A stretch of DNA of 52,363 bases from an uncultured Salinimicrobium sp. GTDB taxonomy: Bacteria > Bacteroidota > Bacteroidia > Flavobacteriales > Flavobacteriaceae. The position numbers and the translations under genes are program-made. The notes beneath the pieces were generated by a model. That model was given only the letters and a program-made list of their open reading frames with translations. It had not been told where the DNA came from and did not search any database. Position 1 is the first letter of the stretch; every line of letters starts with the position of its first letter. This document shows, piece after piece, positions 1 through 8,577 of the stretch. Location: NCBI GenBank assembly GCA_946887075.1, contig CAMPKA010000022.1, positions 1 to 52,363 on the forward strand. Reading direction: 5' to 3'.

Positions 1-11
1 TAGCCAAAAAG

Positions 12-407
12 TGGAGTCGGAGGGGTTCGAACCCTCGTCCAAACAAGCAATTCAGCTGCTTTCTACACGCTTAGTTTTCTCTTGGTTTTCGATGCAAAGC
101 CGGTTGAAAACCACCCACTTTACACTTAGCCTTATTTAGAATTCAAGACTGCATCAAGGCCCTGCAGTCTCTATATTTACTTTATCGGTGCCTCTGGTGC
201 GGGCGCCGTAAATCAAGGCTCCCGCGAGACATCTTGGCTCCCTGCCTTGCAGGGACTAAGAGTAACCTACTGTGATTCGGTTACGCAGCCAAGGCGTAGT
301 TATCTTCGCCGTTTAAAAAGTATGAAATATGAGATTTACGAGCTATATCCCAGCGCTCGACGTGCTTACAACTCAATTAGACTCGCTGTCAAAACCAAGT
401 CGACCCC
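12..407 (-). ncRNA. ssrA: tmRNA (transfer-messenger RNA)
   Basis: tmRNA rescues stalled ribosomes by trans-translation with SmpB. On the minus strand the 5' end starts GGGGUCG (407 down to 401) and pairs with CGACUCC (19 down to 13) to form the seven-base tRNA-like acceptor stem with one G-U pair. A T-arm with GGUUCGAACC lies just inside the 3' end. The discriminator is A at 12 and CCA is not encoded, so it must be added afterwards, as is common in Bacteroidota. The length of about 396 nt is normal. A tag frame lies at 281-310. Short ORFs on the plus strand across this stretch are shadows. Confidence 0.95.
281..310 (-). other. tmRNA tag peptide reading frame
   Basis: This is the mRNA-like part of the tmRNA. 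Read on the minus strand from 310 it encodes GEDNYALAA followed by TAA at 283-281. It ends in the ALAA degron recognised by ClpXP-type proteases. The first tag residue (Ala) is carried by tmRNA itself, so the added peptide is expected to be A-GEDNYALAA. The exact resume codon is inferred from the frame and the conserved tag ending. Confidence 0.9.
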
Positions 408-586
408 AATATGTAAAGAACTTAATTGCTTTAAATAAAGCAGGAACCATGCCAATTCAAGGTACCCGTTCTTCTTTATGGCAATTTTTCATGATATACA
501 AAGATGAGAATAAAAGGATTGAGTACAAAGGAATTGTCCGAGGAAAAGATTCCTGACAATGGGTCCAAAAAAAGGTTCATTTGTGA

Positions 587-682
587 TTAAAGAACTGCGG
601 CTAACCAATACCCAACAAGTATTCCCAATAACAGGGAAACTACACCAGCTATAGCCAATTTTAGGAGGTTGTTCTTAGTCAT
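587..682 (-). CDS. tiny single-pass membrane protein (31 aa), hypothetical
   Basis: ATG at 682-680 opens a 31-codon frame ending in TAA at 589-587. The product begins MTKNNLLKLAIAG and continues as one hydrophobic segment (about residues 6-31) with a GxxxG-like LLLGILVG stretch. It has a short basic N-terminus and almost no C-terminal tail. Its ATG overlaps the stop of the upstream small ORF (ATGACTAA), a layout typical of translational coupling. I recognise no family. The reasons to believe it is real are the overlap and the coherent membrane segment; its very short length is the reason for doubt. Confidence 0.45.
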   Translation of the reverse strand: MTKNNLLKLAIAGVVSLLLGILVGYWLAAVL

Positions 683-842
683 CTGTATCGTCCTGTCTCT
701 CAGAATTCCTGATCCGTAGGCCCACTACCGCCAACACCACGCCGCCGATCAGAAATAGGAATTTCATGATTAAATTCTCATCAAAAAGGGTGATTCCTAT
801 GATGGTGGCGATCATTCCGCCATTGATCAGCGTACTTCTCAT
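675..842 (-). CDS. small membrane protein (55 aa), hypothetical
   Basis: ATG at 842-840 opens a 55-codon frame ending in TAA at 677-675. The product starts MRSTLINGGMIATIIGITLF and has two hydrophobic stretches (about residues 5-19 and 26-42) followed by a charged tail (RIRNSERQDDTDD), so it may be a two-helix hairpin. An internal ATG at 767-765 (MKFLFLIGG) could instead start a 30-aa single-pass protein. The stop overlaps the start of the 31-aa ORF downstream. It lies downstream of the histidine kinase gene on the same strand, about 110 bp away. No family recognised. Confidence 0.4.
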   Translation of the reverse strand: MRSTLINGGMIATIIGITLFDENLIMKFLFLIGGVVLAVVGLRIRNSERQDDTDD

Positions 843-950
843 ATGTCTCTTTTTAGATGGAAGAACTAAGACATTGTATCCTGGAATGGAACAAAAATGC
901 TTTCATCCTGTTGGTAGCCATCGCTCTGAAAACGTTACAAAATTTGTAAA

Positions 951-2090
951 TCAAATATTCAAGGAGACCTTGGTTCTGCCCGGTTTGTTCCGGAACTTAG
1001 GGAGAGTCATGGAAAAGGTAGTGCCATTTTCTTTGTCGCTCTCTAAGCTGAGTTTTCCCCGGTGAGCATCCACAACAGCTTTTGCCAGGGCAAGACCGAT
1101 GCCCCAGCTCCTGAGCTGGCCATATCCCCGACCCCCGCTGGTGCTCAGAAAGTTAAATATCACTTTCTTTTTCTTTTCGGGTATAGGTTCTCCCCAGTTG
1201 TGAACGCTGATATTGATATCCCCTTCCAGGATTTCCACAAGGATGGTGATCGGAAGATCCCTGTCACCATACTTCAAGGCGTTGTTCAAGAAATTCTCCA
1301 AAGCTCTTCTGACCATCGCCCCGTCAAAAACGCCTTCTGAACCTTTTGCGCTACCCTTAACCTCCAGTTTGACCTCACTGGGATACAGTTCCGAAGCCTC
1401 GTAGTGGAGAGGTTTAATAAAATTCATGATGTCCACCTTTGAAAAATTAACCAACATTCCTTCGCCGGCCTCTATGGAAATGATCTCGAGCAGGCTTTCG
1501 ATAAGTTCCAGAGCTCTGACCAGGCTACTACGGGTTAGTTCCCGGATCTTTTCGTATTGCTCTTCTCCCAGACCGTATTCAGCAATGTCCACTGCCAGAT
1601 AGGCTGCTGAAATTGGGTTCCGCAGATCATGAACGATAATGCGGATCAGTTTTTGGCGCATTTCTTCGAGAGAGTGATTGAATTCCTTTGCTGCGAAAAG
1701 AATGGAATTTTCAATGGCATATTTAAGAAGCTGACTCACTTCCGGATTGTAGGCTTCTTCCTCTAACAGGGCGTCCGTAATAACCTTATGGAATATGATG
1801 TACTCCCTTATGATCTGGTCTATCGTATAGCCAAACGAGGAGGACCTGTGGCGTCCATGGCCAATGCTGTTCTGCAATAGCTTCCTCCAGTTTTCCTTTT
1901 CCTCAATGGTATCGAAATCATCGAATTTCAGGAATAACTCGCTCAAATCCTCAAGAAGGTCAGGAAGATGGTTTAATAAAACCAGGTCATTGGCAAATTC
2001 CGCTCCTTTGACTTCTCGCTTGACAGCTTTCCCCCAGGTTTTCATCAGTTCCCCCTTCCTCCGGCGGAGCACTTCAGCAGCTTTTCTCAT
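951..2090 (-). CDS. cytosolic sensor histidine kinase with RsbRD-like N-terminal domain
   Basis: The 379-aa product has no signal peptide or membrane segment. Residues 1-140 are helical and resemble the RsbT co-antagonist RsbRD N-terminal domain. A HisKA dimerisation region carries the phospho-acceptor H154 in VHDLRNPISAA. The HATPase domain shows an N box (NFLNNALKYG, about 266-275) and a G2 box (SWGIGLALAKAVVDAH, about 328-343). The G1 box is atypical (HNWGEPIPE). No response regulator gene lies beside it, so it is an orphan kinase with unknown target. A near-match to the -7 element (TTATTTTG, 2106-2099) lies right upstream of the ATG, which would give a very short leader. Confidence 0.85.
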   Translation of the reverse strand: MRKAAEVLRRRKGELMKTWGKAVKREVKGAEFANDLVLLNHLPDLLEDLSELFLKFDDFDTIEEKENWRKLLQNSIGHGRHRSSSFGYTIDQIIREYIIFHKVITDALLEEEAYNPEVSQLLKYAIENSILFAAKEFNHSLEEMRQKLIRIIVHDLRNPISAAYLAVDIAEYGLGEEQYEKIRELTRSSLVRALELIESLLEIISIEAGEGMLVNFSKVDIMNFIKPLHYEASELYPSEVKLEVKGSAKGSEGVFDGAMVRRALENFLNNALKYGDRDLPITILVEILEGDINISVHNWGEPIPEKKKKVIFNFLSTSGGRGYGQLRSWGIGLALAKAVVDAHRGKLSLESDKENGTTFSMTLPKFRNKPGRTKVSLNI

Positions 2091-2255
2091 AGTGGAACCA
2101 AAATAACAAAAAAGTTTGAACCCGGAATTAATTCCCTGGCTTACCGGTTATTACTTTTTTTAAAATCAACGGAGACTGGAAATTCCGGGTCGAAATGGCG
2201 TAATCCGACCTCTGGAATTGGCCGGTCGAATTTACTGGAGAAGCATTAAAATAGC

Positions 2256-2263
2256 TATCTTTG
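2256..2263 (+). promoter_or_regulatory. promoter -7 element, TATCTTTG
   Basis: This is an exact match to the Bacteroidota -7 consensus TAnnTTTG, 34 bp before the ATG of the saccharopine/lysine dehydrogenase gene. No clear -33 TTG was found at the usual spacing. Confidence 0.55.
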
Positions 2264-2297
2264 GGACACTTCAGTTTTGACCAATCCACAGGAAAGT

Positions 2298-3524
2298 ATG
2301 ATAAAATTTGCCTTAATCAGAGAGCGAAAAATGCCACCAGATCATCGGGTCGTTTTCAGTCCTAAGGGTTTATCTCAGGCTGCGCGAATGTTCCCGGAAG
2401 CTAATTTCGTTGTGGAAAGTTCGGATATCCGGGTTTTCAAGGATCAGGAGTACCGGGATGAAGGTTTTGAAGTAACCTCCGATGTCTCTGATTGCGATGT
2501 GCTTCTTGGGGTCAAGGAAGTACCTCCGGCAGATTTGATTGGGGACAAAAAGTATTTTTTCTTCTCCCATACGATTAAGAAACAGCCATATAATCGAAAA
2601 CTCCTCCAGGAAGTTCTGAAGAAGAATATTGAACTTTTCGACCATGAAGTGATCATCAGTGAATCCGGGGCAAGATTGATTGGGTTCGGAAGATATGCCG
2701 GCCTGGTAGGGACGTATAATGGAATCAGGATGATCGGCCTTAGGAGCGGTAACTTCACGCTACCTAAAGCGGAGGAGCTGCCGGATTTGAATGCCATGCT
2801 TAAAGCCCTTGATAAAATAACCATGCCCCAGGTTAGGATCGTTTTGAGCGGGAGTGGGAAAGTAGCTGCGGGAGCCCGTGAAATTCTGGATCATCTCGGG
2901 ATAAAACAACTTTCACCTGCCGATTTCTTGGGAAACCAAGATTCCGGCCCTCTTTATACCAGTGTGGATGTTAATGATTACAGCAGGAGAAAGGAAAATC
3001 CGGATCAGGCTTCGAGGCAGGAGTTCTATTCCCATCCCGAGCGATATCAATCGGATTTTATGAAATTCGCAAAGCGTGCTGATTTTTTTATTGCCGGTCA
3101 TTTTTATGGAGACGGTGCTCCTGAGTTCTTTACAGCTCAAGAGGCCAAGGATCCTGATTTTCGGATCAAGTACATCGCCGATATTTCCTGTGATATCGCC
3201 GGACCCATCGCCTCTACCATCAGACCTTCGACTATAGAAAAACCTTTCTATGGCTATGATCCGGCAAGCGGAGAAGAGGTGGACTTCCGGAATGAAAAAG
3301 CGATTGCGGTCATGGCTGTGGACAACCTTCCCTGCGAACTTCCAAAAGACGCTTCCGAGGGCTTCGGAGAGATGTTCACCCAGCATGTTCTTCCCGCTTT
3401 CTTTAATGGGGACCAGGACGGAATTCTGGACCGGGCGCGGATGACCAGGAATGGAAAATTGACGCCGCGATTCAGCTATCTCAGGGATTTTGTTCAGGAG
3501 GGAAAATCCGTTACGGAATCTTAA
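2298..3524 (+). CDS. NAD(P)-dependent saccharopine/lysine dehydrogenase-like oxidoreductase
   Basis: The 408-aa product resembles the alanine dehydrogenase/PNT-like and LYS1-type saccharopine dehydrogenase family. The N-terminal half carries FALIRERKMPPDHRVVFSP, the conserved basic motif at the start of these enzymes, and the loop FGRYAGLVGTYNG. The central Rossmann-like stretch is RIVLSGSGKVAAGAREIL, followed by a section reading ADISCDIAGPI typical of LYS1 homologues. Exact substrate is uncertain: it may make lysine from saccharopine, or act in another amino acid pathway. ATG at 2298 follows GGAAAG; a frame-compatible TTG at 2277 is less likely. It stands alone, with its own promoter element. 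Confidence 0.8.
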   Translation: MIKFALIRERKMPPDHRVVFSPKGLSQAARMFPEANFVVESSDIRVFKDQEYRDEGFEVTSDVSDCDVLLGVKEVPPADLIGDKKYFFFSHTIKKQPYNRKLLQEVLKKNIELFDHEVIISESGARLIGFGRYAGLVGTYNGIRMIGLRSGNFTLPKAEELPDLNAMLKALDKITMPQVRIVLSGSGKVAAGAREILDHLGIKQLSPADFLGNQDSGPLYTSVDVNDYSRRKENPDQASRQEFYSHPERYQSDFMKFAKRADFFIAGHFYGDGAPEFFTAQEAKDPDFRIKYIADISCDIAGPIASTIRPSTIEKPFYGYDPASGEEVDFRNEKAIAVMAVDNLPCELPKDASEGFGEMFTQHVLPAFFNGDQDGILDRARMTRNGKLTPRFSYLRDFVQEGKSVTES

Positions 3525-3921
3525 AGGAACCTCGACAAAACCAGCGTTTTGTTTAACCTGAACATGGCGACTGGGAACACCCGCTTTAAACTTCCTGATC
3601 CAGGGGAGCCTCACTATGGATGAAAAAGCAGCACCGGAAAGCTGTGCTTCCCTTTGTGCCTTTAAATCCCATTGAACCAACGTTATACAGATAAGGGAAC
3701 TCCTGGTGGATCCGCTGCAAATGTTAAAGTTTTCACCTCCCAAACCGGGGATACTTACCGGTGGTATCAGGTGGAGCGCCGGATGCCATTTTTATTAAAA
3801 GACTCTTAAATATTTTTCAACAATTTTCAGTTGATAAGAAACGCCGGGGCCCCCTCCCAAAAGTGAATATTTAAAATAACTTTATCCCTGCTTCTTTATT
3901 TACAAATTAAAACAAACGGCC
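3525..3921 (+). other. 397-bp intergenic stretch, little recognisable
   Basis: No convincing gene lies here. A minus-strand open frame that runs through it also covers the end of the dehydrogenase gene and shows no family features. TAACTTTA at 3877-3884 is a 7/8 match to the -7 consensus and could drive the reductase gene 37 bp later. I looked for a cobalamin riboswitch because the next gene is B12-dependent, but saw no B12-box-like sequence. Confidence 0.4.
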
Positions 3922-6480
3922 ATGGTTGAAGAATTATTTAGCACCCGCACCTACACTTATGATGAGGTTTTGAAAGAGTCATTAGTCTATTTCAATAACG
4001 ACGAACTCGCTGCCACTACCTGGATAAACAAGTATGCAGTTAAAGACAAAGATGGAAATTTCCTGGAGAAGAGTCCTGATGACATGCACCAGAGGATGGC
4101 GCGAGAGTTTGGTCGGATAGAGGCCAAATATGCAGACAGGGCAGTAGGGAAAAAGGAAAATCTCTCAAAGTACGGGAGGGAAAGAGAAGCTTTAACAGAA
4201 GACAGAATTTTTCAACTATTTAAGGATTTCAAATACAGCATTCCTCAGGGTAGTGTCATGGCAGCCCTGGGCAATGATCAGATGATCGCTTCGCTTTCGA
4301 ACTGCGTGGTGGTTCCTCCGGTTTATGATTCCTATGGAGGAATTCTTTTTACAGACCAGCAACTCGTCCAGCTGTTCAAAAGACGTTGCGGAGTAGGAGT
4401 GGACCTTTCAGGACTGCGGCCGAAGAACGCACAGGTATCAAACGCAGCAGGGACAACCACGGGTGCGGTTTCCTTTATGGAGCGTTTTTCAAACACCACC
4501 AGGGAGGTTGCCCAGAATGGCCGAAGGGGTGCCCTTATGCTGACTATAGACGTGGCACATCCGGATGTTGAGGATTTTATCACCATCAAACAGGATCTAA
4601 AAAAGGTAACCGGAGCGAATATTTCTGTTCGTCTTTCCGACGAATTTATGACGGCCGTAACCAATGACACCGATTTCACCCTCCGATGGCCGATCGATAG
4701 TCCGGACCCACAGTACAGCAGAACGGTACGTGCAAAAGACCTTTGGGACACCATTATAAGATGTGCCCATAACACGGCAGAACCCGGACTGATCTTTTGG
4801 GACAAACAGCATACCTATTCTACTTCTTCCTACTACCCTGGATTTAAGAACAGCTCGACCAACCCATGTTCTGAAATCGCGATGCAGGGAGGAGATTCTT
4901 GCCGACTTATCGCGGTAAACCTGTACAATTTTGTCGATGATCCGTTTACGGAAAAGGCATCATTCAATCATGAAAAATTCTACAAGGTAATCTATGAGAC
5001 ACAAAGACTAATGGATGACCTGGTAGATCTGGAATTGGAAGCAGTAGAAAAGATCCTGGCCAAAATTGAAAAGGACAAGGAACCTGATTTTATCAAGCAG
5101 AACGAGATCGACACCTGGAAACTTCTTGCCGAAAACGGGAAAAATGGAAGGAGAACAGGTCTTGGATTTACCGCTCTTGCAGATACGGTTGCGGCCCTGG
5201 GGGTGAAGTTTGATACCCAGGAAGCCCTGGGTGTTATCGACCAGATCATGCAGACCAAACTCAAAGGGGAATTCGACAGCAGTGTTGATATGGCCATCAC
5301 CAGGGAACCTTTCAAGGTTTTCGATCCGGCAGTAGAGGAAAAATCCGAATTCGTCCAGATGATGAAAAGGGAATTCCCTGAACTATATGGCAGGATGATG
5401 AAATTCGGCCGAAGGAATATCTCCATCAGTACGGTGGCCCCTACTGGAAGTCTGAGTATGCTAGCCCAGACCTCCTCAGGTATCGAGCCGGTTTTCATGC
5501 TCTCCTACAAGAGGCGCCGTAAGGTCAATCCTTCAGAAAAGAATGCGAAAGTGGCCTTTGTGGACGACACTGGAGACGCCTTTGAAGAATTCACCGTGTA
5601 TCATCCAAAAGTAAAGACATGGATGGATGCCACCGGAAAGGAAAATATCGAAGAAAGTCCTTATGCAGGTGCGACCGCCCCTGAAATCGACTGGGAAAAG
5701 CGTGTCGAGATGCAGGCCCTGGTACAGAAATACACCACCCATTCCATAAGCTCAACCATCAACCTGCCTTCAGATGTTAGCCTGGAAAAAGTAAGTGATA
5801 TCTATATTGAGTCCTGGAAAAAAGGCCTCAAAGGAATTACGGTCTACCGCGATGGTTCCAGGAGCGGAATCCTGGTCTCATCCGATGATAAGAAAAAGGA
5901 ACAGCAAAACAAGGAGGCTGCCTTCGAAGAAACCTTTGCACCAAAACGTCCGAAAAAGTTAGAGGCAAAGATCGTCAGGTTCAATAATGAAAGCGAAAAG
6001 TGGATAGCGGTAGTAGGTCTGCTTCACGACCGGCCTTACGAGATCTTTACCGGTAAGATGGAAGACGTGTTTAACCTCCCAAGCTGGGTAGAAGATGGCT
6101 GGGTAATCAAGAACAGGGAAGAGGATGGCCGTTCCCGGTATGACTTCCAGTTCTGTGATAAGCACGGTTATCGGGTCACCATAGAAGGACTTTCCCGGTC
6201 CTTCAACGAGGAATTCTGGAATTATGCCAAACTCATCTCCGGAGTTCTCCGGCACGGAATGCCCATCCCTTATGTGGTCGATCTGATCAACAACCTGAAC
6301 TTGTTTGATGAAAACATCAACACCTGGAAAGCGGGAGTAGTCAGGGCTCTGAAACAATTCGTTCCGAACGGGACCCCTGCAGCTGACAAAAAATGCAGCG
6401 AATGCGGAGATCCGGAAGGAATCATTTTCAGCGAGGGTTGTCTCGAATGCAAAAGCTGCGGTTACTCCAAGTGCGGATAA
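3922..6480 (+). CDS. nrdJ: adenosylcobalamin-dependent (class II) ribonucleoside-diphosphate reductase
   Basis: The 852-aa enzyme reduces ribonucleotides to deoxyribonucleotides using a cobalamin-derived radical, so it does not need an oxygen-dependent small subunit. Visible motifs are LSNCVVVPP with redox Cys128, NPCSE with the presumed thiyl Cys316 and Glu318, a paired Cys327 (GGDSCRL), and the substrate loop PTGSLSMLAQTSSGIEP. The C-terminus holds two CxxC pairs (CSECG, CLECKSCGYSKCG), the swinging dithiol/zinc-ribbon end usual in class II enzymes. Length fits the family. It is monocistronic with a good terminator after it. No nrdR or cobalamin gene is adjacent. Confidence 0.93.
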   Translation: MVEELFSTRTYTYDEVLKESLVYFNNDELAATTWINKYAVKDKDGNFLEKSPDDMHQRMAREFGRIEAKYADRAVGKKENLSKYGREREALTEDRIFQLFKDFKYSIPQGSVMAALGNDQMIASLSNCVVVPPVYDSYGGILFTDQQLVQLFKRRCGVGVDLSGLRPKNAQVSNAAGTTTGAVSFMERFSNTTREVAQNGRRGALMLTIDVAHPDVEDFITIKQDLKKVTGANISVRLSDEFMTAVTNDTDFTLRWPIDSPDPQYSRTVRAKDLWDTIIRCAHNTAEPGLIFWDKQHTYSTSSYYPGFKNSSTNPCSEIAMQGGDSCRLIAVNLYNFVDDPFTEKASFNHEKFYKVIYETQRLMDDLVDLELEAVEKILAKIEKDKEPDFIKQNEIDTWKLLAENGKNGRRTGLGFTALADTVAALGVKFDTQEALGVIDQIMQTKLKGEFDSSVDMAITREPFKVFDPAVEEKSEFVQMMKREFPELYGRMMKFGRRNISISTVAPTGSLSMLAQTSSGIEPVFMLSYKRRRKVNPSEKNAKVAFVDDTGDAFEEFTVYHPKVKTWMDATGKENIEESPYAGATAPEIDWEKRVEMQALVQKYTTHSISSTINLPSDVSLEKVSDIYIESWKKGLKGITVYRDGSRSGILVSSDDKKKEQQNKEAAFEETFAPKRPKKLEAKIVRFNNESEKWIAVVGLLHDRPYEIFTGKMEDVFNLPSWVEDGWVIKNREEDGRSRYDFQFCDKHGYRVTIEGLSRSFNEEFWNYAKLISGVLRHGMPIPYVVDLINNLNLFDENINTWKAGVVRALKQFVPNGTPAADKKCSECGDPEGIIFSEGCLECKSCGYSKCG

Positions 6481-6513
6481 GTCAAAAGTCCCCCCCCTTT
6501 TAATTTGATGAAG

Positions 6514-6540
6514 ATCCCGTTTCTACTTTAGAAGCGGGAT
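6514..6540 (+). terminator. intrinsic terminator after nrdJ
   Basis: An 11-bp stem (ATCCCGTTTCT pairing with AGAAGCGGGAT, one G-U pair) with a five-base loop lies 34 bp after the stop codon, followed by a short T-rich run. Confidence 0.7.
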
Positions 6541-6752
6541 TTCTGCATAAATACCCGGCATCTTACCTTTTGATAGACGAAAATGTAAGCATCTATTTCA
6601 GACTGGAAATAGACTGATTTTCAACATGGTCGGAACATTTATATCCACACGTCCTTCGGTTTTAGCTAAATTTTAACTATACTTATACCCCCTAAAGACC
6701 ATCTCCCAATCCGAGATCAGAGACTGGATCAGAAATAATTTGAAACGCAGCA

Positions 6753-8558
6753 TTGAATTTTAAGAATTACTTCAGGGAACTCAAGCGGAGGAATGTTTTC
6801 AAGGCGGCCCTGGCCTATCTGGTGGTAGCCTGGGTGGTGGTGCAGGTTTCAGCCATTGTACTTCCGGCCTTTAAGGCTCCCCCTGTGGTTCTGAGGACAC
6901 TTATAGTGCTGCTGATTATCGGTTTTCCCGTGTGGCTGATTTTTGCCTGGATTTATGAGGTCACCCCGGAAGGATTAAAACGTACGGAAAGTATTTCTCC
7001 TGAAACCTCCATAACTGAACAGACGAGCACCAAGATGAACAAGCTCATTCTTGCAGCCCTGGGACTCGCCATCCTGCTTCTCGGAGCGGATATTTTCCTC
7101 AGTATGGGCAAGCCCGAGCGGGAGATGAATCCGGATGAGGCCATAGCGGCTGGTGAGGCTGAGAAGGAATCACGAGAAGGCGACCAGAAATCCATAGCCG
7201 TTCTTGCCTTCGAAGACATGAGTCCGAAACAGGATCAGGAATATTTCGCTGACGGAATCAGTGAGGAGATTCTCAACAGCCTGGCTAAATCTCCGGAGCT
7301 GGCCGTTATCAGCAGGACCTCTTCCTTTTATTTTGAGGACAAGAATGCCACTATTGAACAGATTGCAGAAAAGCTGGGGGTGAACTATGTGCTGGAGGGA
7401 AGTGTGAGGAAGGCGGGAGATCAGTTGCGGATTACCGCCCAGCTCATAGAGGTCTCCAGTGGCAGCCATCTCTGGTCCCAGACATATGACCGGGAGTTAA
7501 AAGATGTCTTCAAGATTCAGGATGAAATTGCGCAGGAGGTGAGTTCCAAACTCCAGGCCACCTTACTGGGAGGTGAAAGCTGGAAGACTGACCCCGAACT
7601 TTACAGCCTTTTTCTCCGAGCCCGTCATTTGGTCCATCAGAACAACCCCTCCTCTTACAGAACTGCGACAGAGATACTCCAAAAGGTAACTTCCATGGAT
7701 CCGGAATATGCGCCGGCGTGGTCTCTTTTGGGCATTCTGCATATGGCTATCTCCAGTAGCGGAGCCTTTGGCACAGAGGTTACAATGAAAGAGTTTCATG
7801 CAGAAAAGGCGGGAGCGGCTGCCCGAAAAGCCATTGCCTTAGATCCTGATCACGCGATGGGATATATGGCCATGGCGGGCTACATGCTTTCCCAGAACAA
7901 TTTCAAAAAGGCGAAGGAGTATGGAGAAAAAGCGCTGGAATTAAGTCCCGATAATCCTTATATTCTGAAAAAGATTGATCTTTACACCTTTCCTCCCCTG
8001 GAAGAGTCCATCCGCAATATCAAAAGGAGCATAGAACTGGATCCGATGCTATATTCCGCGTATCGGGATCTCGCATGGGTATACATGGCGGCAGGTGAGA
8101 ACAAAAAAGCACTCCAGGCTGTGGAAACCTACCAGTCCTATCATCAGGATTCCTTTAGCATCCATTTCCTGAAGGCGAGGATACTGGGAAATCTTGGAAG
8201 ATATGAGGAGGCCCTGGAGGTGATCCAAAAAGAGAAAGATGAGTTCTGGAAGGCCTATGGCTTGGTTGAAATTCTCTATAATACCGGCCAAAAGGAGAAG
8301 GCCCTGAGCTTGCTCGATAAGTTCATCAGGCAGAATCCTTTGGAGGCGGCGAACATTGCAGACATTTATGCCTCCCTGGGCATGAAAGAGAAAACCTTTG
8401 AGTGGTTACAAAAAGCCAAAGAGATTGACGATCCCTCTCTTGGAGCGATTCTTTATATGCACTCCTTTGTAAAATATCAATCTGATCCGAGATGGCAGGA
8501 TCTAATGAATGACCTGGGTATGCCCGAAGACAACGGGATCACCCGTGAAAACGTTTAG
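6753..8558 (+). CDS. membrane-anchored TolB-like/TPR repeat protein
   Basis: The 601-aa protein starts with NYFRELKRRNVFKAALAYL, an N-terminus common to a family often fused to adenylate cyclase or other signalling domains. Three hydrophobic segments lie at about 17-38, 45-66 and 96-114. Residues about 145-260 form a TolB/FlgO-like domain (SIAVLAFEDMSPKQDQEYFADG, then YVLEGSVRKAGDQLRITAQL). From about 280 to the end there are TPR-like helical repeats. No cyclase or DNA-binding domain is present. The start must be TTG at 6753, since an in-frame TGA lies at 6741 and no earlier ATG exists. The role is unknown; protein-protein contact at the membrane is likely. Confidence 0.8.
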   Translation: MNFKNYFRELKRRNVFKAALAYLVVAWVVVQVSAIVLPAFKAPPVVLRTLIVLLIIGFPVWLIFAWIYEVTPEGLKRTESISPETSITEQTSTKMNKLILAALGLAILLLGADIFLSMGKPEREMNPDEAIAAGEAEKESREGDQKSIAVLAFEDMSPKQDQEYFADGISEEILNSLAKSPELAVISRTSSFYFEDKNATIEQIAEKLGVNYVLEGSVRKAGDQLRITAQLIEVSSGSHLWSQTYDRELKDVFKIQDEIAQEVSSKLQATLLGGESWKTDPELYSLFLRARHLVHQNNPSSYRTATEILQKVTSMDPEYAPAWSLLGILHMAISSSGAFGTEVTMKEFHAEKAGAAARKAIALDPDHAMGYMAMAGYMLSQNNFKKAKEYGEKALELSPDNPYILKKIDLYTFPPLEESIRNIKRSIELDPMLYSAYRDLAWVYMAAGENKKALQAVETYQSYHQDSFSIHFLKARILGNLGRYEEALEVIQKEKDEFWKAYGLVEILYNTGQKEKALSLLDKFIRQNPLEAANIADIYASLGMKEKTFEWLQKAKEIDDPSLGAILYMHSFVKYQSDPRWQDLMNDLGMPEDNGITRENV

Positions 8559-8577
8559 ATAAGAACTGCTGGTACGG

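Noticed and set aside
247..556. Plus-strand open frames of 63 and 75 codons
   Set aside because: They lie over the tmRNA, whose structure and tag explain the sequence on the other strand.
2913..3743. A 276-codon minus-strand open frame covering the end of the dehydrogenase gene and the intergenic gap
   Set aside because: It is antisense to a clear family member and its translation shows no family motif or signal peptide.
3525..3921. Possible cobalamin riboswitch before the B12-dependent reductase
   Set aside because: No B12-box-like sequence or matching stem set was seen.
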